Assembly: GCF_036417845.1 (NCBI RefSeq)
Contig: NC_090020.1
Span: 43,632,425 to 43,696,424 of the forward strand
Origin: Apteryx mantelli
Taxonomy: Eukaryota; Chordata; Aves; Apterygiformes; Apterygidae
Direction of reading: 5' to 3'
Length of the DNA: 64,000 nucleotides
Positions 36,431 to 48,719 of this stretch are shown here, in pieces. Numbering within the stretch: the stretch's first letter is position 1; every line of letters begins with the position of its first letter. Below the pieces are notes generated by a model. The model did no database searches. It was not told where the DNA came from and was given only the letters and a program-made list of their open reading frames with translations. The position numbers and the translations under genes are program-made.

Positions 36431-39400
36431 ATTAGATGTGAAGAATTAGGAATTTAAACTCTGTCTGACAGAAGCTGCAAAGAGAACTTCAGGCAGGATA
36501 TAGCGGAAAGTATTATTTACGTTCAGACCCAAGCAAGGCAGTACATTTTTGTGCTGTTCTTGGTGCTTTTATTTTCTCTTCCAGCTGCCTGTTCAGTATC
36601 AAAAAGTTTTCTCCCCATCTCTCTGCATTTCTAGCTCCCTTTAGCGAGAGGGGAACGTGCGTGCGTTGAGGAACGCCGCGGCCATGCCCTGAATGCTGGA
36701 GGTGAAATGGCATTCCTGAGCGTGGACTACCAGTGAGGCAGGATTTCACTGAAATGCTGAGGTATACCATATCTGCTTTTCTACACCAGCGATGGTTGGT
36801 GCTTGCTGTTAATGTTTTCACTGAGATTCCACCAGGGCCTATTTACATCAGTGGTACCTACATGTTCCTTAAGCTATGTGAGGATTTCGGTAACACCAGG
36901 GAATAATCCCTGGGGTACAACCTGTCAGATCTGGAGCCCCTTTACAATAGCAATACCCTCCTAAAGGGGGCAGAGACCAGCATGAATCAAACCATGGGAG
37001 TGAAAGGTCCTTGCAAAACTTCCCAGACGGGTTCTCAGAAGTGCTCTGGTTCGTGAAGTAGAAAGAGGGGTGGAAGGACCTCTGGGGCCAGCCTCCCACT
37101 CGGAGCAGGACTACCACCAGCACTAGGTCACATCTCTTTTTATTGAAAAATATCACGCCTTGGAATGGCTCGTGGGGTTGTAATATCCTAGAAGATTCAC
37201 ATTTTCATAACTGGCCTTGCAAACCTGATTTTTATTGTTTATATCATAGAAGAATTCCTAACAAGGATGAGGGTCCCTGTTGCATTACACGAGGTGCAGG
37301 CTTGCAGATAGAGAGGACTCCTGCATTGGCAAGCGTGTCTGAAGGGAGGATCATTAATGCCAGCTCTCTCCCAGGAGAGTGGCTTGCTTCATGACTAATG
37401 CTCAGCACAGTTAAGTGGCACAGCTAGTGTTCTTGGCAAAGCAACATATGGTGTTTTCAAGCATTGTAGATGTTTCATAGCATATGTTTCCCACTTTTAC
37501 CTTCCGACACTTTGGGTCACCTCTTTGCTCTGTTTATCATTGCTACAACAGTCATTTTTACCTTTGTTTTGAAATGTTAATTATTTATACTGTTGATACT
37601 ACTACTTTGTAATACAAAAGTAGACACATCTGTGTCTGCAGTATTTTGTGGGCTTCTTATAATTAAGACTCCAAACCATGCAAGAGCTCTTCAATGCCAG
37701 ATTCTGCCGTGACTTTCTGTCATACTGTGCATGCTGCTCATGAGCTGGGGACTCCTCGTGCAAAGCACTGTGGCCTTGGTTTTATGCCAGCCAGAAACTC
37801 AATACATTTTTCGACTGTTTGGCATGTGTCATTTAGAACGATGGCATTTTTGTTTGTGCTTGTAGCCTTTACATAAATAAGCTTGGTTCAGAGGCAGGCA
37901 GATAGATATATACACATAGAGAGGCATAAAGCCCAGCCATGCCTGGGGGTTAGGTCCATTAGGGCAGTATTCAGGGAACCTCATTTTGCACTCCCTGGAA
38001 AAGCTGTTGTGATATTTTCTCCAGAGTCTAATGAGCCAGTCTCAGAGCAAACCTTACGAGTCATCACAGTTTCCATTTGCACAGAGCTGAGGTTAAATGA
38101 AATGAAAGAAATAGGCAGATACTCCATTTATGAGGACTGATGCCACAGTGAGGGGCAGTAACAAAGAGTCTTTCCGTCAGCTTAGAGGGGGGTCTACAGA
38201 GAGGTGAATTGCAGTAATCTGGATTGTTGGACATGGAGGACTTGCCTCATAACTCACATGGTGGTAACGTTAGGTCTCTTACCAGCTCACTGTCCTGTTT
38301 ATTTCCTGGGTGTCCACTGAGGAACAAGAAAGGTTTTGAATGTTGGTGAATCTACTGTATTTTCCCCACTTTGAACATTTAAGATACATCTCCATTTTGT
38401 GAACAGCCTGTCATATAAAGTAGGGAGGAGTCTATGATAGAGGTACTAAGGTTAACAGACACATAACGCTACAAAGGTGTTGACTGGGGAAAATGAAGAC
38501 CTTGATTTCTTCATCAGTACCTGGCAAAATCACTGAAAAATGACTCATGTACAATAAGAAACCTGGCATGAAAAACGTAAAGATATGTAGAGCCCTGGTC
38601 TCTGCTGTACGCTGGCTCTCCATCCCGGCTCAGGAGTGCGACCCAGCTCACCAGCAGCCCAGTTCCCGAGTGCCTCGGTGCACAAGGAGCTGGCATTGCT
38701 CCCTAATTTCTCGAGGTGCCTGGCTGGCCATCGCCCCGACCCTGGAGCTCTCTTGGGTGGATTTCAGCCTCTCTTAAGGCAGTTTTTAAATCTCTCAGGA
38801 TTCAATAAAGCAAGCAAATGTTCACATTCAAGCTAAACCAAAAAATAACATGTTGTAATGGGTCACCCAGTCATGTATTAACTTCTAGGAATGCATTCAT
38901 TTTCCATTTTTGAGGGAGAATAGCTGAAGAGTCAAGCAGCAAACTAAGCCAAAAGGAAGCTAATGCAATAAGATAGTGCCATTGTTGATTCAAATTCATA
39001 CTGAACAGTAACATTTGACTGCTTAAAAAAAAAGCCCATACAGGCCTGTCTCACTTACATGGCTGCCTTTGTTTCCCACAGTCACATCTGCTGAAGTTGC
39101 AAATACAGCAGATGCGTAACCTAGATTGCTCGGTCACTGTAGCTTGCATTTCTGCGGTCTCTAGTTTCTTCTTGATTTTTGTATATGTTTGCAATGCTTT
39201 GCAGTTTAAAAAAAGAAAAACACACAAATATCTTACCTCTGAGTCTGAGTTTGACGTGAGCTGTGTCAGGTCCCACAGAAAAAATAAAAGCTCAATCATT
39301 TATTTTACTTAGAGCTAATGTGAGCTAGCCAGCAACCTGCTCGTGTTCCCTGATATTTGATCAAAGTTCATTTTCTGCTCGGGCAACACTTATGTCAACG

Positions 39401-39857
39401 GCTTGCTTCACTCACCAGATAAGCTTCGCAAACGATGTGATTCGATCAAAGCAAGGTGCGTTGGGCAACGGTGCTTGTCGATGCACATTCCTCCCGATAA
39501 ATATGTATTTGTACTTGCACGAAGCTCGTTTGCAGCCAAGCTGCATTTCGTAGCCTAATGGTACTTCATTTTTCCAGCTCACAGGTCCAGGGACTTGATT
39601 CTGTCTTGCCTTACACACGTGTAAATCAGGAATGTATATGTGGGGTAAACGAAACTGGAAGCAGGTCAGGAGCACCTTCATCCAGACCACATGGTGGCCT
39701 CCTTTTGACTTCTGAGGAGGAACCTTAAGAGTTCCAGGTCTGCGGGGAGCACACAAACAGGCAGCTTATTCTGGAGCTGATTTCTGGGAAGGATTAGCCT
39801 TATGTGTGCCAATATTAAACCATAAATGCTTCTACGGTTTACTAAATACCAGCTGTT
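36431..39857. other. Intergenic, one short CR1 piece, no gene seen
   Basis: Besides the CR1 piece at 37.05 kb, I see only scattered short frames. Confidence 0.55.
37045..37135 (-). mobile_element. CR1 LINE 3'-end fragment
   Basis: The + strand reads GGTGGAAGGACCTCTGGGG, then CCTCCCACTCGGAGCAGGAC, then CACTAGGTCACA. This is the order seen in antisense bird CR1 3' ends (GGAAGGGACCTCTGG, a pyrimidine-rich stretch, then a gagcagg word). It is short and truncated, about 600 bases from the larger CR1 piece with the same orientation, but the two overlap in consensus type, so they are probably separate insertions. Confidence 0.55.
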
Positions 39858-40010
39858 GGAATAATACCACATAATAATCATAATGATAGTAATAGTAATA
39901 ACAACCACACATAATAATAAAACCATATTAATAATAAAAATAATAATAATACCACATTAATAATAATAATACCACACAATAATAGTAATACCACACAGTA
40001 ATAGTAATGT
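39858..40010 (+). repeat. Compound TAA/ATAG array punctuated by ACCACA words
   Basis: Runs of TAA and (A)TAG trinucleotides are interrupted at semi-regular spacing by ACCACAT, ACCACAC, AACCACACA and ACCATATT words, giving a ragged higher-order unit of roughly 18-30 bases. It reads as an interrupted microsatellite evolving into a minisatellite. It is A/T-rich on the + strand, with no coding frame. Confidence 0.8.
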
Positions 40011-43000
40011 TACATAAATGTCAGATGTTGGAAAAAATCAATACAAAACTGTCTCCCCAAGAAAACAGAACCGACATTGATATAACGTATAATACATATA
40101 TGCATACACACATTCACCCCATGCTGGTTTTGCCTGGCTGACCTGATTAAATAAAATAAGAGGTAATCATTCTGTTTTAGCATGTCCAACACTTGTTTCT
40201 TTTACAGTTAAAGGCAACAGTTTGGTGGTACAGGGGTTACTGCAGATTCTTCCTGTGAGTCTCCTAAATAGGGTTTTTTTGCCAGACAAGACCATCAACC
40301 TTCTGATGTGGCCCAAGCCATATTTAGCAATTTCTGCACTGTTTTAGAAGTCCTTTTCTGGATGGAAATGCAGGAAAACACATATTTAAAGCTAAATACA
40401 TATTTCAGATTTTTGCATGGGGCATTTTCTTTGTGCTCAGTCTTCATGGCTTCCATATTCACTGAGGATGTTTCTTTCTTTGGAAAATCAGTTTTTAATT
40501 CCCTCCTTTTGCTATACCAGCTAAATTCATCCAGTGATGGATAAAAGCTGTGATGAGTAGACCCCTAAAATTTTCTTTATGGAGCTGTGAGCCTCTTCAG
40601 AAAGTGTATACCTCAGACTGCAGTGCAGTACCTACCAGCTTGCTCCCTCAGGAACTGTCCGTGGGGCACTCAGGAGTAAGCCGTGTGCTGCCAGAGCTCT
40701 GCCGGCCACACAGCGAAAACCCCTGGGGCAGAGTGAACAGGCAGCAAGGATATACGGCTTTACTGCCATGAAATTCCCGAACTGATGACTTCTCTCTTCC
40801 CCTGTGACTTTTTTCCCCAGTGTGCACTTATATACCCATACTTAACACTGGAAAGATTATTAAAGGTAGAGGGGAAACACAACTGGTACATCTTTTTTAA
40901 GCCATGCGTTGGTCACTCTTTATTATGAGACATTTCCGCACAGTCTGGAGTTGCACAGGCAGCCCTAACAGGTGAGAGTGTCTGTAGCACATTAGCCTTG
41001 GCTGTATGCCATTTGAAAAGTACACCATGAAAATGTCTTTCTGAAGAGATCTCAGCATTAAACCCTTAGAAATGTTACAAGACTAAAGTCCCGATGCAGT
41101 TACTCTCTTAGCAATTGCAAATTACTTGGCAGATATTTTCAGATTCATTATAAAGCGTATTCCCTTTAGGAACAGATGGACAGAACCGTATGTTGTTTTG
41201 CATTTACGTCCAGGTATCTGAAGGAAAACTTATTTATTTTTATGTTGTCTTCTCTCATCCTAAGAAATGGGATATCTGCCGACCTCTTGTGAAGAAGAAA
41301 GTGAAATCCTGTCATGTGAACAGTAAAATGCAAAATCAGGAAAGAAATTACCATAACAATATGCACTTGCATTTGCAAATATCTTTCATTTCTAAATGGC
41401 TTTACAAATCCTAGCTTTGCTCAGGCTTAGTCTTTGCATGAGCGTACCTAAAGCTCATGCACATAATTCCAATATGGACAATGGAATAGTCACATGAACT
41501 TATCTACACAAACCACACAGGACATGCAAAATCGCAGGTATCTTCACTCACCACTGAAATCACATCAGTATAAGGGGAAGCTTGCTGTGAAAAGGAAGGG
41601 ATTATTATTATTTGTCAAAATAGTGTTTCTCAAACACTTTCCAGCTACTGCTTGTGTTTAAAGACCCATTCTGCTTGCAGTGAAGCCATGAAATGACCAT
41701 TGCTGAGTCCAGAGGGTGTTGGATCAGGCCCTCCTGATATGTTCTCCTGCGCCACAACATTTGAGGCAGCAACTGAATAGCCTTTGCCTTTTTTTTTTTG
41801 GTCTCACTGATACTGTGTCTGTCCATATGAACTTCGGCCTGCTTTGTGGCTGCTGTCTAGCCATTCCCCAGCTAACATTAAACTAGCTCTAAACTAACCA
41901 GAGGGAAATCAGTAGTGTAGCACCTCAGGCTGCAGCAGCAGAGTCCTTACGGGGGATTTCTGCCAGCCTTGTGCTTGACCGAGCACCATCCCGCTGCAGC
42001 TGCACCATGGAGGGTACCCTTGGGCTTAGTGCTAGGGCACGTAGGGGTGCACAGCCCTTCCTCACTCTTTTAATTGTGTGGTTGCTAGCTGGGGATGTCT
42101 GGACCAACTGTGTGTAAGCCACTAAGAGCACACTAGCCAAGGAAAGGTGTTGATAAAATTAGAATTAGCCCACTGTGCGCAGGAAATTTACTCTGGGAGT
42201 CTAGAGAAATGGAATACGTACCCAAAAGTTAAAACTGAGATATCAGCTCTTCGGTCAACCTAGAGGAAGATACTCGACACGTTTACAGCTTCCTATGTCA
42301 GCTGCGAAATTGAGCTGAAGTAAATCACAATACAACTGCCACAAACTGTGCTCAATTCTGAGTAAATGGAAATAATCCATATTAAGCAAGTGCCCTCTTT
42401 TATTTGCCCTAAATAATTTTTATTTTACTTAAGAAAGTTAGGTTTTGCCTTAAGCTGTCTTGCTCTGCTGGCACTAGGGCTCTGAGCTTGGAGAGACAGC
42501 TCAAGCTGTTCCCTGTATCAGTGGGCAGACTCTGTGTGTAGAAGTTCCCCTTGATACAGAAATCCACATTGTCCTGTCATTTCTTTTCAGAAACACAATT
42601 GTTTTCTTGATTGAACTTCTTTTCTTGTTCTTCCAGAAAAACGAAGCAGGAAACCTGCCCTGTCTTTTCCTTTTCTTCCAGCTGTTTGAAAAAACATAGA
42701 AGTTGTTATAGCTTCAGGCTTTCATAGTTCCTTTGGAAATGCTGAAAATTGTGTAGGAACAAGAGAAACAAGACTTCTTCTTGCTTCCATTCCAGTTGTT
42801 TGAAATGCAGCAGGTCTTTTGTTCCTGTGGCAGTGCAACAAGACATTTGTTAGCAAGTTAGTTAAGTCCTCAAAGCAGCAAGAGTGAAAAATCCTGTGCC
42901 ATTTGGAATGGAATCAAAGAGAAATTTTTTTTTTACAATCTTTTCCCACAGAAGCACTGGTGAAAGAAACATTCTTCAAAGTGCAAAGGGTTTCTTCTAG

Positions 43001-46000
43001 GAAGAGTTGCTCTCTAAATGTCAGAGCTCCAGTTTCCCTTGGGAAAATTGTCATTTTTGCAGATTAATTGATCCTTTGGTAAAGGACTTGCATTCTTTAT
43101 CTAAAGATAAAGCGACAAGAAGAACATGGAGCTGAAACTCCTGACATTAGTCTTTCTCCTCATTTGTCCAGCCCAAGAGATCTGAGGACACCTAAGAAGC
43201 AAAAGTCTGAACAATTAAGGGTGATTTGAATAGGGTCCATTTTAAAGCATTCCTATTGTAACTATACATTTGACTATTTTTATTATTTTGTGCCTACAAA
43301 GTGAAGTATTGGAAGTATGCTGAGGCCGCTGACAAGTTTAAGCATATGGAGAAAAATACTTTCTAGAAGAACAGAACTTACAGGGCTCCAGATGGTAAAA
43401 CAAAAGCTAAATCTTTTTCTGTTAAAGAGATCAATGAGTTAGACTAATAGATGTCATTCATAACACAAGCTACACGACAGAGAGGACAACAACGGAGTCC
43501 TTTTCTATGAACATCTGTTAGATATATAGGCCTCTAAGGAGATTTCTCTCAAGCTTGTGTGCTGAGCATGTTTGCAGTGTATTCATCAGTTTTGACAACG
43601 ATTTCGGGCCCTGTATCGGTGGGAGCCAAGTGTCTCCAGGCCGTCACTGCCCCAGACATGACGCCTTAGCCCTGAGCAGCCGCCAGGGAGAATTTCTGAT
43701 TTTGTGCCTGTGCAAGCTTCCGGGCAAGAGCAGATGCTCCTGTGCATGCTGGTCATTTCCCTGTGAGCTTTGACAGTGTTTTATCGATAGCATTTTCCCT
43801 TTTTTATTTCCCTCTCTGCCAGCCCTTCGGAAGCACATTCGTGCCCTCTAAAGGATTTGCCCCTTGTCTCCTCCTCACGTGACTTATCTTGTCTCCATAC
43901 CTCACGTGACTCCAACATTATTGTCCTGCTGGGACAATAACTTCTGTCATTGACTAGTGTCATGTATTTAATGTTTTAATGCATATTTAGATTTATTTTA
44001 GTGTATTTTTAAACTGCAACAGTAAAAACAAACAAAAACAATACAGCAGGCAGAGGTTAGTGCATTTATTTAGATAATTTGAGATGCTGTTCAAACATTG
44101 TAGTGTTTGATGTATTTTAGAGCAGATAATATAGCATCACATCAATAGTGTTTAGATACCAGACGAGAGCAATTAAGTGTGCTAATATTTTTCTTCACCG
44201 AAAGTTTCTGGAAGATATTTAATATATTGACTTAAGAAAATGACAGTGCTGTGAAGACTAATGAAACAGCCACTTTGGACGGCGGAATTTAATCTTCCTC
44301 TTCCTGATTCACATCAATACTAATCCAAGCATAATATACTTATTTGTATACAGCCAGATTTTAAAAAGTATTTAGGAGCCAACCTCTTGCTGATTTCAGT
44401 GAGATTTAGGGATCTGTTCATTTTTGCAATGTGTATAATATTTTCATAAGGTGAGAATGCAAGCCAGGTATCCAATTAACATTAAATCATTTGATCAACT
44501 TATGTATCAATATGAGATAATTTCTTACTTTTATTTACCGAAAGAGAGCTCAGATTTTTTCACAGCTTTAATCTTTTATATTAGTCTTTATGTTGGCTTG
44601 TATTTTATTCAAAGCATAAATACTATTATGCTGTAGTCTGTTAACAGTCTAGGCAATTATGAAAACAACAGCAGTTAAGCCCCCTAATTCCACATGCACC
44701 CAACGTGTTTACTGTCTGGTTTATTTAGAATAGCAGGGATATGGCTATGTCATTAATATTTTGGGAGTGCACAGTGTTCTCGAGCAGTTCTGCAAGCAAT
44801 CCATAAAATCTGTAATACTGTAAATGATCCATCCCTGGCTTTTAGACAGCTAGCTTCTGCTCAGACATTTCAAATGAAAATTGTTTGGACCAGCTGCTTT
44901 AGACCAACTTTTCAACTATATCCACTACTAGTGTGGGTGTAAGTGCAGGGAAATATATTGGTAACGCTATTACTAGTCTTGATAATCAGGAGAAAATCTA
45001 TTTTAGCACAAATGGGGAACATTTGGTTTCGGAACAGAAGAGTCTGAGTTGGTTGTACCCTCCAGGGTGCAGGGTTGGGCAGTAATGACAGATATGATTC
45101 AGCACCAGATTAACATAGCTTTTCAGGAGCTTTGGGCATGATAATATCCCCAAACCTGTTAAAAAAACTATATTGCTGAACCTTATAAGGATCTAAATTA
45201 TTATTTTAAGAAAAAGAAAGAAGCAGGATCCCCACACTCTCTTAGCATGACATACCTGAGACTCAGTGGGTGATGTCTCTATTTTGCAAGTAAACAGTGA
45301 ATGCTTCTCTTTAAAGGAAAGTCCAAAATTTTATTTCCCCGTAGCTCTTAATCACGATAATAAAAAGTATTTGAATTTAATTATTTGTCTTACTTTCAGT
45401 ACCAGGCCAGTTCTATAAAATAATCTGTCTTTATCTTTTCAGCACCATTCCTTTTTCTTGTGTTCTCCTTGTGCTCCTGTGACCCACGGAAATGCATTGG
45501 GTATAAAGCACATAGATTTGTAAAGAAAGATGTTACTTCCACTCCACAGGTGCATGCATAGATACTGTGGGGAACAGCACACTCAAAAACTCCAGAAAAA
45601 TAGTGAGAGTTTGGTGCAAACGCTATCCAAAAAAGGGCAGTTTAACAGTATGTCCGGCGCTCCAGGGTTCGCTACGAGTGTGGCGAGCTCAGGGCAGGTG
45701 GGTGCCCTGACTCTGGCATGAGGGTGGGCCTGGGTCTCGCTCGCCCAGGAGCACCCCGTGCTGCGAATCCCTGTCAGCAGGGGAAATACGTGCAGACAGT
45801 TGGAATGAAAATATCCTCAGGACTGGAGCATGAGAGAAAAAAGCATTTGCTGACAGAAAACGGGTAGGTTCGATGTGTTTTTGTGAGCTCTGATAGGAGC
45901 TGCTGTCTCAGGCGCTTCCTGCAGAAAGCTTTCACCGCACGAGGGCGAAGGCTTAGGCCACCTCGTGCTGTGAGCGTCATGTAAAGCAGCTACAACATAG

Positions 46001-48690
46001 GTCTCGGGTCAGGCCACTCCGTACAATTTTATATCACGTTTATTTGGAGACACTATCTTTTATGCAACCCATTTCTTGTCAGTTGAAGGCTAACTCAGAA
46101 GAAATGTTTATTGAGAAATATGGTCTGATTCACTAACAAACGCACTATGACCAAAGCTTGCATAATGTTTGCAATATGAATGAAAAGCATTTGGAAGAGC
46201 TTGACGTTTGTGTTTTGGATTAATAATAGCTCCTGTGTAGTATGTCTCAGGAGTTGCATGGGGAGACCTGCAAGCATCTGTACTGCTGTTCTTTCCTCTA
46301 TTTGCCCATCATGACCCAAGCAGATGGCTTTGTTTTTCTCCCATTGCTCCTATGGGATCTCTATAGAGAAGATTTCAATCTTTCCTTCCTGGGGAAAGTA
46401 AAACTCAACCTGAAGGAAGACAAACTCCATATTTGAACTTCTAATTCATATTCCTGATCTAGAAAAATATAAATGTTTAAAAAAAGACTTACAAATAAAA
46501 GTGGGCTTGCAAAGTTCAGTAGCAGACTAGATGCATAAGAAAAAAGGAAGGGCAGACCGTGGGTTACTCGCATTTACTCCACCATATTAGAGACAGCAAT
46601 ATAAGGAAAATACCTGGATGCTGTACAATGAAGTGAGATAAGATAGAGCTGATAGATAAGGAGTGATAGCTAAGCTTATTTTCAAGACTGTTAAAAACCA
46701 GAACATACAGATGTATCTAGTAGGATCCCACAAGAATATGCCCTGAGGCTAGAAATCAGTCTTGGGATGGGGATTGTGTAACACGTTCCTCAGTCCCTTG
46801 GAATCAGAGCTGGCAAATATTCACTTCATGAGGAAACTACTCAGCCGTGTCAGGTTGTCTGTGCATGTTCATGGCTATGGGAGTTGGCTCTCGGACTGGG
46901 ATTTAATTCTGAGAGAGCCTGCATGTGACACGATATGGCAGGCAGGATAGCATCAGTCTGAACAGAGGTCTCCACGGCCATTAAGCAGCTCTTATTTCAC
47001 ACAGGTGGCCCCACAGTAGCAGTAGGCCATTGGCAGCGTCCACTGCCTCACTCACCCAAGTAAATACTCATCTGATAAAAGCAAAGCTGTGTGAAAACTG
47101 TATGAAATGAAAAGGTTAAAATACGTTTTGGTGGTCACCTCTCACTTGGCTATTCCTGAGACTCATTTGTGAGAAGAGACTTAGGTTTGAAAAGCCCAGC
47201 CTTCCTTTTTGGCTTCACAGCTGTGGACACTGCACTGTGCCTGCCCCATTACTCTTCCAGAAATATGTACTCATGCAAACGTGATAGGAGCAACGTGATA
47301 GGATGTGAGCAATAACCAGGCAGTTAGACACTCACATCACATTTGTTGACCACCAAAAGAGACTGAGGCCAGGACGGAAAGGAGAACCCTAGATGCAGAG
47401 CTACAGGTAAAGCTTGCTCCCCATGGGGGCTACTCATCAAGCGAGATCCCTAAGAAACTCAGCTGTTTTCAGGTTTGTGGGTCTCTTAGACTTTCAGACA
47501 AGCTTCTCTCCCAGCCTGGTGCCCTGAGCTGGCAGCTGGAGAATGCAGAGACCTGATGTCAGCTCTCTGCCCCCTGGGGCATCTGGGCACAGAGAGTATC
47601 CTTCCTTACCCTTTTAGCTGGCTTTGGGGGAAGGCACCAAGTGACCTTAATGCATAGCAAGATCTAATGCCACAGCCACAAATGCAAAGTGTTAGAAGAC
47701 CTATTTTTATATTGAAGGAGGTACTGAAATGCTAGTGCATATGTGCAGATGTTTAAATAGGTTTGTGCTTCCAGCACAGATCTGCTGTAAGGATAAAATG
47801 ATGGGACTTTCTGCCCCTCTCTGTGCCTTTTGAACCACTTGGGCCATGCAAAAATCATGGAAAAAAACATGCATCTCTCTGCAGTAGATTTCTACAAGTG
47901 GGCCAACTTTTTAAATCATCTTACACCGGTGTTGTCAGAGATTCAGCGTGCCTAATCACATGTTCATTTGTCACTTTAGTAATCCTTGGGTCCTAGGAAA
48001 CGACACGCTCATCTGAGTGCTTGATGTATCACTGTCACAGAAAAACAACAGCAAACAAACAAACAGAAAAAGAGTTAATAGAAAAACTGGCAGAAAAAGA
48101 GGACAATTCCTTTTATGCATAGCAGTGATCAGACAACTCCTAGTACCTGTCATAAATATTAATTATCCTCAGCACTGCAGGATACAACCAAGATACAACA
48201 GGTTCTGAGCAGAGTGGCATCCCCTAATAAATGGTTGCATGATTCTGGCTTGCAGAAATGTTCAGGATACAGACTTGCTCTTCCTAGGAAAACCATAGTT
48301 AGTGGGACTAGTTCTTAACAGATGTCAGAAAGGAAATGATGGAGAAGAGGGAACATGTCAGTCCTACCAGAGTGCTCCAACAAAACAAAAAAATCATACT
48401 GAAAAAAAGATGAACTTAGCTTGGATATGGAGAAATTGCCTGAGAAGCTCTGTCAAAGCATATAACAGCTTGTTTAATGGTGTGGTTGCACAGCACAACA
48501 GTTTCCAAGGAGAGCGTTGAGCTGGAGGGATGTTTTTCAGCCAATGTAGAATACGTTACCAAATGGACTATTGTGTACTCACTCAGTGCTTTCATACCAC
48601 TCTCAGCATAGACTCAGCCAAATACCTGTAAAGGGTGCCAATCCATATTCTGTTTTGTTTGAGTAATAATCATCTTTTATTTATTTACAG
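40011..48690. other. Intergenic, no gene seen
   Basis: AT-rich, few CpGs. The stretch at 43.97-44.65 kb is especially AT-rich and free of simple repeats, resembling conserved noncoding DNA. The interval 42.58-42.85 kb has loosely repeated TTCTTCCAG/TTCCAG-TTGTTTGAAA words that I cannot resolve into a clean repeat. Confidence 0.5.
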
Positions 48691-48691
48691 G

Positions 48692-48715
48692 GCACTGACA
48701 GTGTGTTGTCAGTGC
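48692..48715. repeat. Perfect 9-bp inverted repeat with 6-base loop
   Basis: GCACTGACA (48692-48700) and TGTCAGTGC (48707-48715) flank a GTGTGT loop. Two G-T wobbles and an A-T pair extend the stem outward. Function unknown; may be chance or part of an unrecognised old repeat. Confidence 0.65.
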
Positions 48716-48719
48716 TTTA

